Origin: Sweltsa coloradensis
Taxonomy: Eukaryota > Arthropoda > Insecta > Plecoptera > Chloroperlidae
DNA: 64,000 nt
NCBI GenBank assembly: GCA_024449915.1
Contig: JAMZAV010001054.1
Coordinates: 149,912-213,911 of the forward strand
Direction: 5' to 3'
Shown: positions 46,185-58,034 of the stretch, in pieces
How the letters are laid out: the number at the start of each line of letters is the position of its first letter
Numbering within the stretch: position 1 is the stretch's first letter
Made by a program: the position numbers and the translations under genes
Notes under the pieces: model-generated
The model's database searches: none
What the model saw: the letters and a program-made list of their open reading frames with translations, nothing else
What the model was told of the DNA's origin: nothing

Positions 46185-46573
46185 GGAACTCTTGTATACG
46201 TGGCGGGTCAAAACTTTTTAACACGTTTTTTTTTCGAGTCAATTGTTGTATGTGCGGCTGCCCACTTATGTAAGACTAGCTGGGATCCAGGGGCGAAGCC
46301 CCGGTGGGGGTCGGGGGGCAAAGCCTCCCATTAAAGACAAGAAAATAATAAATTATTCCTCTAACGTCACTAGGCCTAGGCCTATTTTAAACGAAACACC
46401 ATTTGCGTTGAAACTCCTTTATATTTAAAATAGCGACGTTGAAGGTGTTGTAGGTGCAGTAGGCCTATTTAAACCTTTATTTTTAAGTTAAACTTCATTT
46501 GAAGATGTTTTTCAGTGTTTTTCATCGAAAAAAAAGTGTTAAAAAGTTGGGACCCGCCAAGTACAAGAGTACC
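46185..46573. mobile_element. TIR element with 8-bp duplication (389 bp), hAT-like
   Basis: Ends GGAACTCTTGTATACGTGGC and (reverse complement) GGTACTCTTGTACTTGGC; the inverted repeat continues through GGGTC..AACTTTTTAACAC for about 45 bp. Flanks CAATTTTC (46,177-46,184) and CAATTTTT (46,574-46,581) are an 8-bp duplication with one mismatch. Same family as 54,723-55,142. Confidence 0.7.
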
Positions 46574-46860
46574 CAATTTTTACTAAAAAATCTCAATCTT
46601 TCGGTGGTTGTTTCCAAAGGATAGGTGCATTGTGCATGTCGCAAGGAGGTGGTTCAGCGTTGGAAGCAGCTACAACAAAACTCTTTGGTGGCCCATTTGC
46701 GGTGAGCTACTGAAAAAACGAAGCAATCTTTTGAATCAATTGACATTTTTGCTAATAAATTTCGGCCTTTTTTACCATCAATTCGGCATTTCACAAATCA
46801 TTAATCGGATAGCTAAGCTTAAGTTTTAAAACTAATTGATTCTATATTGTTTTAATTTAA

Positions 46861-47614
46861 CTAGGAAAACGCTTAAGTCCCGCCGCGTTGTTGGATGAGC
46901 GTAATTGGTGCATTGAGCTGCCATTATTGTGTTATGCGGATTTTCTGTTGTTCTGTAAAAAAATTATTACTAGTTGTAATTTTTTTTAAAAATTGAATTA
47001 AATAAAATAAAAAATAAACTTTTTTTTTTTAATTAATCATAATTTTTAAAAAAAGTAAAAAGTTGAAAAATTGCGATTTTTATAAGAAATAATTATTCGA
47101 TTGCGCTCAAATTTCACACTTATATATAAATTCATAAAATTAACTTAATTAAGGTTCTGTGAAAAAATCATTACAATAGGATAAAGCATGTAGGTGTTAT
47201 AAGTCAAACAATTGTTTAAAAAAAAGCGCAAAATTTATATTTTCATGAAAAATAATTTTTTGATTGCGCTCAAATTTCACACGAATATCTTAATTCATAA
47301 AATTAAGGTTCTGTGAAAAAATAATTGAAATCTGATAAAGCATGTAGGTGTTATATGACGAAGAAATGTTTTAAAAATCGAAATTTTTTTTCGATTTTTC
47401 GATTGCGCTCAAAAACGTGGCAGTTCTAAGTTCAGAGATTTCGAAGGCCTCCATAAAATTTCATGGCAATTGGAGTATTGGTTTAGCCGGAATCGTGTTA
47501 ACAAACACACAAAAATACAAAAAAAAAGAAAGAAAAATTACATTCCGGATTTTTTTCTCCAGTGTAGTGAAATGGAATCTTCGCTTCGCTCGCTACGCTC
47601 GCTAAACTCATCCA
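46861..47614 (-). mobile_element. Helentron/DINE-1-like element, copy 4 (754 bp)
   Basis: Read on the minus strand: T|TGGATGAG...CTAG|T. 3' hairpin subfamily with CGCCGCGTT near the end (AACGCGGCGGGACTTAAGCG). Internal ~160-bp units present. Confidence 0.85.
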
Positions 47615-47848
47615 ATTAACTGTTTTGTTATTTTTTTATACACATCAGTACTTTATAAATTAATAATTCATCGTCGTAGGTAATTCATTGTAGGATACAT
47701 TATCATTATATTATTAACTATTGATTTAAATACCTTGTTATTGTTGTTAAGTGTTAACCATATCTATGTTTACTGAAATTTGTATGTTCTACTGTTTTTA
47801 TTACGTTTTATGTTTTTATAATGATTTTAAATGTATCATAACCTAGTA

Positions 47849-47960
47849 GCTCAAAGGGGTATTTAACCGCTTAACTCAAAAAATATATTTCATTCGGGCT
47901 AACTAGTAATGAATTTAGCAATTAACAGAAAAATTATTGGGGCCACCATGACCTCCCAAA
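47849..47960 (+). repeat. Dispersed repeat, longer partner of 1-110
   Basis: Inverted match to the window start. Sequence on to about 48,400 may belong to the same repeat, including a 101-codon minus-strand frame (47,899-48,204) with no recognised domain. Confidence 0.7.
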
Positions 47961-48415
47961 AAATTGTCAAACATGACATTTTTCGAGCTAGGTCCCATCG
48001 GCAAAAATCTCCCATAAGAAATAACATGGGGACGATCTTTATGCCCCGTGACCTTGGAGGATTTTGATCCAAAAAAATATTGGCCATTATTGACGTACTC
48101 GACAGCCTTTTCTGTAAATTCTCTATATTTTGTTTTGTAATTTGGGCAAGTAGTTCGGTCAAAATATGCTGATTACCAAGATGGGGTGTGATTTTGGAAT
48201 GCATATTTTTGCGTGTTTGAGGGTATATTTGGGCACATTTTCAAGACACGATGTTATAAAGGGGAATTTTAGATTGGTACTATGCTCTAGTATCTATGTG
48301 GACCAAAAAAGAAGCAGGTTAAAGCCGATTTAGAAAATTTTCAAAAACACCAATTTTCGCCAATTTCTGGATCAAAAAAATTAAAAAAATCGTGTTAAAT
48401 CACAGTAACAAGATA

Positions 48416-49182
48416 CTAGGAAAACGCTTAAGTCCCGCCGCGTTGTTGGATGAGCGTAATTAGTGCATAGAGCTGCCATGTGTTATGCGGATTTTCAGTT
48501 GTTCTGTGAAAAAATCATTACTTAGTTGAAGATTTTTTAAAATTATATTAAATTAAATAAAAAATTAACTTAAATTTTAATTTTTTTAATTAATCGTAAT
48601 TTTAAAAAAGGAAAAAGTCGTAATTTTGAAATTTTCATGAGAAATAATTATTCGATTTCGCACAAATTTTACACGAATGTGAATATTAATAAAATTAGGG
48701 TTCTGTGAAAAAATCATTCCAATAGGATAAAGCATGTAGGTGTTATAAGTGAAAGAATTGTTTTAAAAAAGAAAAAAAAGGTAAAATTTCGATTTTCATA
48801 AGAAATAGTTTTTCGATTGCGCTCAAATTTTACATGAATACCTTGATTCATAAAATTAAGGTTATGTGAAAAAATCATTAAAATCGGATAAAGCATGTAG
48901 GTGTTACAAGCTGAAGAATTTTTTTAAAATTCGAAAAAAATCGTAAAGTTGCAATTTTAATGAGGAATAATTTTCCGATTGCGCTCAAAAACGTGGCAGT
49001 TCTAAGTTCAGAGATTTCAAAGGCCTCCATAAAATTTCATTGTAATTGGAGTATTGGTTTAGCCGGAATCGTGTTAACAAACACACAAAAATACATACAG
49101 GAAAAAAAAGAGAAAAAAAAGATAAACATTCCGGATTTTTTTCTCCAATGTAGTGAAATAGAATCTTCGCTACGCTCATCCA
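48416..49182 (-). mobile_element. Helentron/DINE-1-like element, copy 5 (767 bp)
   Basis: Same ends and T/T flanks as the 46,861 copy, CGCCGCGTT subfamily. Two ~160-bp internal units, then the TTAACACGATTCC block and the 5' end TGGATGAGCG. Confidence 0.85.
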
Positions 49183-49288
49183 ATAATTTTTTAAAAACGT
49201 CACGTGGTAAAAAATAATTTTTGGGGTTTTTAGCCCCTTCAATGGTAAAATGGCAGCAATGCTGTATTTGAGTGAACCAATAAATACA

Positions 49289-49743
49289 CTAGGAAGCTTC
49301 GCAAACGCTTTTTCAGGCGCGTTGTTGGATGAGCGTGTGTTTTTTTAAACGAAAAAAATCGTAAAATTACGATTTTTATGAGAAATATTTTCCGAATCCC
49401 CCCCCCCCTGCCCCCCCGCTCCAAATTTCACGCCAAAATATTAAATCATAAAATAAAGATCTATGAAAAAATTTTACAATCGGATAAAGCAGTAGGAGTT
49501 TAAGTCGAAGAAAAAATATTTTTTTAAAATCGAAAAAAAAATCGTAAGTTGCGATTTAACGAGAAAATAATTGTCGCGATTACGCTCAAAAAAGATTGGC
49601 CAGTTCAAGTTCAGGAGATTTCGAAGGTCTCCAGAAAATTTCATTGCAATTGGAGTATCGATTTAGCCGGAATCGTGTTAACAAACAGACAAAAATACAA
49701 AAAAGAAAAAAGAAAAAAGAAAAAAAACATTCCGGATTTTTTT
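49289..49743 (-). mobile_element. Helentron/DINE-1-like element, copy 6, 5' truncated
   Basis: Has the 3' end (CTAGGAAGCTTCGCAAACGC in + orientation) and one internal unit. It breaks off at CCGGATTTTTTTC, where a CGTTTCATCGACA minisatellite starts. The body is more indel-rich than the other copies. Confidence 0.75.
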
Positions 49744-49750
49744 CGGGGGC

Positions 49751-49905
49751 GCGCCGTTTCATCGACACTTCGTTTCATCGACACCGCCGTTTCATCGACA
49801 AATTCATTTAATATTTGAAATGTTCGTGATCACCGTTTCATCGACAACTTTGAGAAGCCCCGGCACCGCGTTTCTCGACACCTCGTTTCCTCAACAAAAA
49901 CTGTG
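49751..49905 (+). repeat. CGTTTCATCGACA minisatellite
   Basis: Six or so copies of an imperfect 15-18-bp unit CGTTTCATCGACACC, decaying to CGTTTCTCGACACC and CGTTTCCTCAACA at the right, with a ~35-bp unrelated spacer in the middle. Confidence 0.8.
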
Positions 49906-50880
49906 AGTAGTAGCTGGTCAGAAAAAACATCGTCTGGCAGCGCGGATTTTTATTGTCCGTAACATTAAGGTTCTTGCTTGTAAGTTATTACGATGTGATA
50001 TGATATTTTCCAAAACCTTAAGTATCGTTATTGTATGGTTAGTGTATAGTGATAATACACGATACATAGATTTATGAAGCATATTAATTAAGTTCCGCAT
50101 GCAACTAGACGTGTATTAACGCTTTATGCGTTGTATATAAATTCTATATCGATAAAAAATGCAAACTAATTTAAAAGCACTTCAGGTTGGCCAAATATGT
50201 GCAATGTAAAAAACTAATGGTGCTTCAATTTTATTAAAATACGTTAGTTTCATCTTCCAATGCATATGTGTTAAAATATAACTTGTATAAATGAAATATT
50301 TACTTACTGATTTGAAAAACCTCCGTTGTAAAAAAACACCTTGTTCGGTTATCTCCAACGGTTATTTTTCGGAAAATGTGATTGTAAATGTAATATCTGT
50401 TCAGACGTAAAAATTAAATCAAGATGGACAGTTAAAACCCAAAGGAAGTTTTTCGACGGGCCGGGGAATTGTCCTACTTTGTGAATTAGTTAGTATCATG
50501 CCATGATAGAGGTAAATAAAAATAAACAATTAAACAAAGAAGAATGCACTTTGCATGTGTTTAGCATTGCTTCACTGCCAACCTTCTCTTCATCCTTTCT
50601 CTCTCTCTCTCAACTTCAAGTACCAAATCCACCTCTTGGCCGCAGATGTATTCATTAGATGTTTACACTGTACCCACGTAAATGTTAAGGAAAATACCCA
50701 AATACGTGAGCACATAACATGGATTTGTTTCAGTGCTTTGGCAACAATTGCGCTTTTAACTTTTACCACAATATGATTGAATGAAAAATAGTAACCCGAA
50801 GCAATATTGATAAAATTTTGCCATAAGGGTCCACGCAAGAACAAATATCATGCATTATTTACAACAATTAGTTAAATTTG
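49906..50880. other. Intergenic, nothing recognised
   Basis: AT-rich non-coding sequence. Confidence 0.4.
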
Positions 50881-50899
50881 TTCCTTGACCAGTATCTAA

Positions 50900-51245
50900 T
50901 TCTTGTTCATGTCATGTTCACGTGTTGTTTCACGTTTCAATTAATGTATGTTTACGGTCATGTTCATGTTTGTTTACGTTCATGTTCATGTTCAGGGTCA
51001 CGTTCATGTTCATGTTATTTTATGTTCACGTTCACGATCATAAACGTTCACGGTAACGTTCATGTCATGTTAACGGTACGGTCATGTCATGTTTTACGTT
51101 CATGTCGTGTTCTGGTTCATGTTACGTTCAGCTCATGTTCATGTTCATGTTTACGGTCATGTTCATGTTGTACGTTCATGCTCAATGATCATTTTCATGT
51201 TACTTGGTTCACGTTCAAATTCATGTTCCACGTTCATGTCCCATG
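50900..51245 (+). repeat. GTTCAT/GTTCAC hexamer minisatellite
   Basis: Degenerate 6-bp array (GTTCATGTTCATGTTTACGG and variants). The 169-codon frame across it (Cys/Ser/Val/His-rich) is a product of the repeat, not a gene. Confidence 0.85.
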
Positions 51246-52610
51246 TTCACTTCTGTGTGTGTTATCATACTATTGTGCAAAGTGGTTCAGGATGTTTCCG
51301 TTTCCTCCCCCAAGATGCATTCTAGAAGATTTACCCCTACCACTACCAAGCATATCTTGCATTCTTTCGTTGGAGCAAGTATACTAACAACCCACAGAGC
51401 AGCGTCTAACACCAGCATTGTAGGCGTGACAACCCTAAGAAACAAACGTTCATGTTTTACGGGAGATGTTTCATTGCTGCAAATCTCAAGAAATATTATT
51501 TTTCATAAAAAAATCTAGGCCGAAGTCTCTAAAAATGTTTTTGAAGGAATGCACCACTTAAATATGGCGAATTTTGTATGAGATAAAAAGGCTGGGCTTT
51601 TTTTTTTGTTTTACTGAAACATCAATACATGTTTTATATCCCAAGTTGGTAACTTATATTTTGTGTTCATTTATTTCCACCGTGGATGGACAAGTATCTC
51701 GGGACCGTGGTTCCAGCATTCTTGTGATACACTAATATGATTCTAAGTCAAAACTCCAAAGACGAAATTGGGGAATTGTGATTTGTCGATGTCAACGTTA
51801 CAAAGGTTGTGAGCATCTTTACATTTTCTAAAGGTGCTCATTTAAAAATAGTTTGCTATAGTCAAATCAGCGAATCTCTCAAAACATTCGGGGCCACTCT
51901 TGACCAGGAATTGTCACCCAAACAATGTGAACTTTATAGTGTAATTATAAAAAAACACTCAAACCCAACCTCTCAAGCGAAGTTTCATGGCCACCCTGAA
52001 ACAAATTGGGGGAGGCATTGCCTCCCCGGTTCCTTTCCTACGCCACCTGCCCCCCCCCCCCTACCTGCACCACCCTTGGCCAATGGTCTGGTCGGAACTT
52101 GCACGAACGTTGCAAACTTGCGACTCCCGAACTCGCACGAAGATGAGGCATCTCCATCAGTCAAATCACTGCACACTTATACTATTCATGTCACGTACTC
52201 CAGTTAAAAATAAAGGTCCTAATCTAGGTTATAGAAAAACGCAGAAAAGTAATTCTATTTATGATGATCGAATAATACCAGAAAATAATCAACGTTTTAC
52301 GTAAAATTATCATGAAATTACATGTGCTCTTGACTATTATTGTGGATAGGCTGCGAGTTATCATTATCGCCACAGAGTATGGGATCGTGAGCGCGATTGT
52401 GTGCACTGCCACTGGCCTTCTTCCCCGTATCAGTCGTCAGCCAGTCTTCAGCAGGCAGCTCACGCTTCCGGTCCGCGGCTTGACAACATCTACATTGCCA
52501 AGGTAGTTACATTATTGCTTGCTTTATCTGTTGGTGGGGCATCCATGTATATACCCAGTTATTATACTCTATATCCTCCATTATTTAAATTTCCAATCTA
52601 TTGGAATTCA
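51246..52610. other. Intergenic, nothing recognised
   Basis: Contains a GC-rich patch at about 52,000-52,160 and overlapping short frames on both strands, none recognisable. Confidence 0.4.
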
Positions 52611-52614
52611 AGTT

Positions 52615-53240
52615 CCGTTCGATTCTTATGTCAGAAAAAGTAGAAATATTCATTTTCTTAATAATTGTGAAGATTTTCTCTCGTCGTTGAAACCGTTCGA
52701 TATTCAGAAAACGTGTCAACGGCCTATTTTGTCTGTAGATTGATTTATTTATCCATCACTGTACCCGTAGCTTTCAAATTTACCCCTCTATCGCTTCTGT
52801 GTACGATTCATCCTTGAGTGGCGTTACTTTTAAATTCAAAATTTTATTTCCTGCGCCAGGCCACTCTAGATTGGCGTGGTAAGCCTCAGCTTCAGTTAGT
52901 CTACATTCAAGATTACTTTATCTGTTGCATCCATTACATTTAGCCTAATTAAACCGCTATAATCTCTACTATTAAATTCATACACCGAATTTACGTTCCG
53001 TTCTGTAATATTCCATATGTCGTGAAAAAACTAGGAATTATATTCTTGATAATCTTGAATATTTCTCGGGCAGTGGAGACAATTTTGAAAATCAGCAAAC
53101 GTGGGCCAACAGCTTATTTTGTCTGTAGATTGATCATCCCGTATTTCCGTAGCTTCCATCTACCTCTCTCAAATTCTTACTCCTATCGTTTTGATTGGCC
53201 TACAATTAAATTATTTACTGGCGTATTTTAAATTCGAAAT
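52615..53240 (+). repeat. Diverged tandem duplication, ~390-bp period
   Basis: CAACGGCCTATTTTGTCTGTAGATTGAT (about 52,717-52,744) recurs as CAACAGCTTATTTTGTCTGT... (about 53,107-53,133). TGGCGTTACTTTTAAATTCAAAAT recurs as TGGCGTATTTTAAATTCGAAAT near 53,218. Old duplication, non-coding. Confidence 0.65.
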
Positions 53241-53775
53241 ATTTCTCTAGAGTAGATTCATTTTTGCACTTGAAGCGTATGCCAATGATTCTCTTTTTTA
53301 TGGGCAACTATGACCTTGTTCAGGTGAATAAATATGTAGTTGATTGTTGGAATAAATTCGGTCCCGTTTAGCAACACGAAAGCCTAGTTAAACACGTGTA
53401 ATCAACGTATTCAACGTGAATGTGAGCCGTTTTGTTTTGCCATGGTCTGTTGTTACGTCGGTGTGACGTGGGCTTGTTGTAGCCCGAAGAATTACAAGTC
53501 GCGATGTTGACGCAATCACGCGGAACGCCACATGAGCCTGCGCTGTCATCCGCACACTTTACTTGTACTATGCGATAAGCTCAAAACATCCGTGTATGAA
53601 AATCAATTATTTCAGTTTTCTTGAAACGTATAGCGAATGGCAAACTATTTCTAGAAAACCTCACAGAATCCAGAAATTATTTAAACTTTAAATTTAACAT
53701 GTTAAAGTTTCCACTGTGTCCTCCTTGAGCAAACTTCCTTCCTTCTAATGGAAGTCAACAGTCGCAACAAAAATT

Positions 53776-53862
53776 TTTGTTCTGTGTATCGGTAAGCTCA
53801 ATTTTTAGAGCTATGGTACGGTCAAGCCGGAGGTTTCTAGGGTCGAACCCTAGTCGGGGCAA
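53776..53862 (+). repeat. tRNA-derived sequence
   Basis: A good D-arm (GCTC-AATTTTTA-GAGC) and a perfect T-arm (CTAGG-GTCGAAC-CCTAG) flank a poor anticodon arm. The 3' side TCGGGGC lacks a matching 5' acceptor strand. Likely a tRNA pseudogene or SINE head. Confidence 0.5.
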
Positions 53863-53929
53863 AACGACGAACAATTGCTATGAATCTATAACTATGTCCT
53901 TTAAAGCGGGCCTTTTGCTTAAAAACCTT

Positions 53930-54075
53930 ATATAAATGATAATTATGTAAAAACATACCGCTTCGAGCCCCCCCCACCCCCCTCCCCCTAAAACCTACGT
54001 TTTCCCCTAAAATCGTCCCAGTGTTAAAAATTTTGTCCATACCAACTGCAAAAGTGTACCGTACCCCTCCCGGTT
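53930..54075. repeat. Half copy of the 105-330 foldback family
   Basis: CCCCCTCCCCCTAAAACCTA, then CCAGTGTTAAAAATTTTGTC and CCATACCAACTGCAAAAGTG. Same order as 240-330. Confidence 0.6.
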
Positions 54076-54145
54076 TTTAGTGCTCGTTCTATTCGATGTT
54101 CAAGGTTCGTAGTTAGTCGTTTTCACATTATCTTGTTCTTTACAG

Positions 54146-54333
54146 CGCCCAGGAATGCTGCCCCTAAGCCAGCCGAAGGGGGGGGGGGACAGCGGGGAAA
54201 CCTCGCTCGGCCCCTCTTCCCTCATCAGCTGATAGTGACGGTCAAATTCAACATAACATAGCTGACACGACAGGCAGCAGTGTGATCAAGCTGATCAGCG
54301 ACACATCCACAGCTGTCACAACATGGTAGTCAG
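54146..54333 (+). other. Exon-like block 1 (unknown transcript)
   Basis: A GC-rich block after TTCTTTACAG and before a consensus donor GTCAG|GTGAGC. An ATG at 54,323 opens a frame (ATGGTAGTCAG) just before the donor. Unlike the surrounding AT-rich DNA. Could be a 5' UTR exon or lncRNA exon. Confidence 0.35.
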
Positions 54334-54479
54334 GTGAGCTTAACTTCACATAACATTGCAATTATTTTGTTTTTAAAATTCAAAATGTTAGGTACATTGA
54401 TAACTTTATTATCTTGGTTGGACACTTGAATTAATAATTATGCACAAACTGTATTTTTTTTTTTTAATTTTCCTACACT

Positions 54480-54560
54480 TTCTTGGTGCGTCTTGTAGGG
54501 CCTCCTACTAGGGCTAGTCTGCTTTCAAGCACAATGTCTGGGTTCGATTCCCATGGGATG
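54480..54560 (+). repeat. tRNA-like SINE head
   Basis: TAGGGCTAGTCTGCTTTCAAG precedes GGGTTCGATTCCCATGG, a near-consensus B-box. The A-box is weak. Confidence 0.35.
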
Positions 54561-54722
54561 GTCATACAAAGTAACTTAACTTGAATGTATTCAATGTGGT
54601 TTTGCAAGCAGTGACTTAGCGAGAGAGATGTCCATAACCATACTCTATGATCTATATCCAATGTCTTTCAGTCTCAGTATCATTACTGAGTGCCAAGGCC
54701 AAGACACAATATCAGATTGTGT

Positions 54723-55142
54723 GGGACTCTTTGGTTGAATGGCCAAACTTTTACAACGTTTTTTCTCAAAAACGTCGCAAAAACTTACTGCAAATGGACT
54801 TATTATTTATATTTGTAGTTTATGTAATGAAAAAAATGCCCACTCGCAAGTTTAATTTCATGAGTTGTTTTTATAAACAAAAGTAAGTAAAAGAGCGAGG
54901 GAGTAAACGCACCTTTAGGCAACTCATGCTGAGAGCTGAGCACTGCCACGAGCCGATACACTTCCACGTAAGTAACCTTACAAAACATAATAAAAAAATC
55001 CTAAAAACAAAAAATTTACCTCAAAAACCTTTAAAAACGTCGCTATTTTAATAAAAAAAATAAAACTTCAAAACCTGTAAACACACCACAACACAGTTTA
55101 CAGTGTTTAAAAAGTTGGCCCATTCTCAACTGAAAGAGTACC
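54723..55142. mobile_element. TIR element with 8-bp duplication (420 bp), hAT-like
   Basis: Ends GGGACTCTTTGGTTGAATGG and (reverse complement) GGTACTCTTTCAGTTGAGAA, flanked by GATTGTGT (54,715-54,722) and GATCGTGT (55,143-55,150). Same family as 46,185-46,573: both share the AACTTTTTAACAC-like ends and an interior AAAACGTCGC(T/A) motif. Confidence 0.65.
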
Positions 55143-55270
55143 GATCGTGTTTAAGTTAATTTTTAATTGATTACTATGTCTGTGTAACATTTAGTTTTGT
55201 CCCCCCCCCCCCCCAACACACAACTACTTGAAAACAATTTATGAATGTGATGTTTTGTTATTGTTGGCAG

Positions 55271-55412
55271 CCACTCTGCCCGCCCAGAGCTAGCGTCCCT
55301 CGCTCGTCTCTCCATGAAGGCAGGTCGTCTGTATCGGGTCGCAGAGACCGGCTTGGCCCAACGCTTCCACGCCGACACGCAGAGTTTCCCGGAAAGTGCT
55401 CCGGTGGAGTGA
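55271..55412 (+). other. Exon-like block 2 (unknown transcript)
   Basis: Follows TTGTTGGCAG. Joined to 54,323-54,333 it gives a 50-codon frame (MVVSHSARPE... to VE-stop at 55,410-55,412). GC-rich. No recognised domain. The segment CAGGTCGTCTGTATCGGGTC recurs in block 4 as GAAGGTCGTCTGTATCAAGT. Confidence 0.35.
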
Positions 55413-55814
55413 ATCTATTGCAACTTGGCACCTCAAGTAGGATACAGAACGGAGCATAAATTAAGCCCAGCCAGAATATTGTGCTCTTAAGTCTCATGGT
55501 CTGGGATTAGCTAGAGGAATTGTTTAAATGGTGGCGTTTAACTTTCCACGGTTTGCTCTTCAAATTAATGGGTTGTTATACCAACTATTAGGCTGATAGG
55601 TAATAAATTTAATGACATCAAAAAACTAGTACAAATTTAAATAAATTAGCTATTGAACATGCACATTACGGTTTCTTTTTTAATTTTTCATTGTTGCTTT
55701 ATTGGTAAATTGTTAATATTTTTGTAACAGCCTGTATAGGCAAGGACTGGTTATTATAAACACCTCATATGAGTAATGGTGATAAAAACACTTTCTTATT
55801 TTTTAATTTTTAGC

Positions 55815-55975
55815 AGTCCAACACTGTTAGGCAGGTGGACGTCTTCTACTGAAACTCGCGTCTGCGTTCCGAAGATCGAACGTTGTCTCGAAACAACCTA
55901 GTGAAACGAGTTGCCGAAAACTTCCAGTTCTGTGCCGACTCATCAGCGTTGACAGCGATCTATTTCTCTTGGGAG
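55815..55975 (+). other. Exon-like block 3
   Basis: GC-richer block after TTTTTAG; no clear donor. Included because of position and composition between blocks 2 and 4. Confidence 0.25.
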
Positions 55976-56896
55976 GGACATATTTTTTAAAAAACTTTCT
56001 TTATAGCAAAACTAAAAACCGCACTTTGGATGAACGTCTTACTTGGGGAATGAACTTTGAAAGGATGCAAATTTATTTTTATGGTTCACACAAAGTAATT
56101 TTTTTTAACTCTTACTCTTAAGTTTTGGAAATTAAGTAATAGGCTAGATCATACAAATACTAGTGAACCTTAGACCTTCTGAACTAAACATTCTTTCGCC
56201 AACAGTTTTTATCATTATGGTTTAAATTGTTTAAAAAAAAAACGAGGCGGGCATTTCAGAAATGTGTTGCTCTTCGTTAATTTACGTAGAATAAATTACG
56301 AACATTGCTTTCAGTAACAAACTGTATTGTTGGAAGTGAACTAAAGTGATTATTTAGAATCGTAACAAAACAAAATTGTTTCTTGTGTGAACTGGTTTCA
56401 AAACATTTTATCTTTTAATGGAACTAACTTCCCCCAGTTTGACAAAACTGTGACTGCTAAGGATTTATACTGCGGTTCCTCTAGTTGTAATGTACCGTAT
56501 TCAAAAAACATTTATGTGGAATTAATAAATATTTTATTTTAACGTTAATGTTATTATTGTGAATTTTGGTTTTTAGTAGGCCCTCTTATATATAGGCTAT
56601 GATTAAAACGTAATAACTTCTATAGCACTAACAGCACATGCACCAACTATTGATTCGTACACGAGTGATGAATTCATTTTAATGTAAACGGATAGTTCAG
56701 TACAGTGGCAATTGATTGAATATTAAACCCGATATAAAATATGAAAAGTTTTTACATACGTAGTACTTTCAATATGGTAATAGTTCAAGCTTATTTGTTT
56801 TAGTACTTTAATTTAATTTAAAAACTTTTTACTTACTGTGCATAATCATTTTATTACATGAAAACAAACATTAAAATCAATTTTATTTATTTTCTA

Positions 56897-57076
56897 GTTA
56901 TATGGCACACCGTAGAACGCTACACTCGCTCAAAACTTCGCTTCTACCAAGGAAGGTCGTCTGTATCAAGTTGACGTAACAAGCTCTGCAATCAACATCT
57001 CAGTTGTCAGCCTGCTCCAAGACTCTCCGCCACATGTAGTCCGTCATTGAAGGAAATGCCACCGTCAAATAGATGA
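56897..57076 (+). other. Exon-like block 4
   Basis: Acceptor TTTTCTAG|TTATATGG and donor GATGAG|GTAAGA. The first half is a diverged copy of block 2 (GAAGGTCGTCTGTATCAAG and the upstream CTCGCT..CTTC..TACC). No long shared frame, so a non-coding or UTR role is as likely as coding. Confidence 0.35.
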
Positions 57077-57515
57077 GGTAAGATAATATTTTTAATTACT
57101 TGTTATTATTAAATGGTTTATTTTGAAATGATACCACACACTGCTGGTTCTATTCCTGGATGAAATTTAATTTTAAGTTGCAAATGTTGTGCTTAGGGGT
57201 AGAGATGAGAGATATCAGCTCGTGCTTGGCAAACCTTATAGTTTGGTGAAAATTAAAACCCAAGACCTCATACTCACTGATTTCAATGGGATTCTAGTAC
57301 AATATATTTTCTTAAGTGGCTGGTGGGTTAAAATCTAAGAGTGAGACTATAAGTTTAAATTCAGCGTTTTAACCTTTCACGTCACATGGCGGATAACATA
57401 ATAATATCATAAAACATAATTTTAGCATCCTTGTAATAAAAGCAGAGGATAAATCCTTATAAGCAGTTTGGATTAATGTGTAAAAATTGTTAATTAGACG
57501 TCTTCTTCTTTCTAA

Positions 57516-57664
57516 GCGGGTTACGGGACACTGAGTCAACTGGACGAAGCACCGCCCTCCAAGTCATGTTCATCTCGGTCTCCTCCGGCACCGCAACGAA
57601 GATGGTCCGTTCCGTTGCCTTAGGCTAGGTCCGCACTGAGCAGCGTCACCGGCAGATCGCTACG
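57516..57664 (+). other. Exon-like block 5
   Basis: CTTTCTAAG|CGGGTTACGGG... to CGCTACG|GTAAGC, both plausible splice sites, GC-rich, no long frame. The donor is a good match to consensus. Confidence 0.35.
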
Positions 57665-58034
57665 GTAAGCTGATCTCAGAAATTATCTCCGCTTTATATT
57701 TTTCATTGTAGTACAGTAAAAACCCTTTTTATGCTACACGAGGAACGGATGCTAAATATGATATAAAAAATTAACTCATCAAACGTTTGAATATAATTAG
57801 TTAAATAAAAAGTTATTCATTCAAGAGTTGGTAAAAAAAAGGGTTCACTGTAATAAATTAAATGTCCATGAATGATACATGTCAAGTTACGAGATACTTT
57901 TGGAACACAAATCTGCAGACCGAAAGTATAGGTAGACCGCAGTAAAGATCTTAAGTTGTTGTGAATCTTGCTAGGAAACGGATTTTGATTGCCGTGGCCA
58001 AACGGCTCGGGGTACTGCTTACAAAGAAGGGGTT
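57665..58034. other. No recognisable feature
   Basis: AT-rich, presumably intronic if the exon-like blocks are real. Confidence 0.3.

Noticed and set aside
47899..48204. 101-codon minus frame
   Set aside because: Overlaps a dispersed repeat also present at the window start; no recognisable domain.
50878..51387. 169-codon open frame on +
   Set aside because: Most of it is translation of a GTTCAT/GTTCAC minisatellite; the Cys/Ser/Val/His pattern follows the repeat.
55815..55975. Treating exon-like block 3 as a firm exon
   Set aside because: An acceptor is present but no convincing donor or frame; kept at low confidence.
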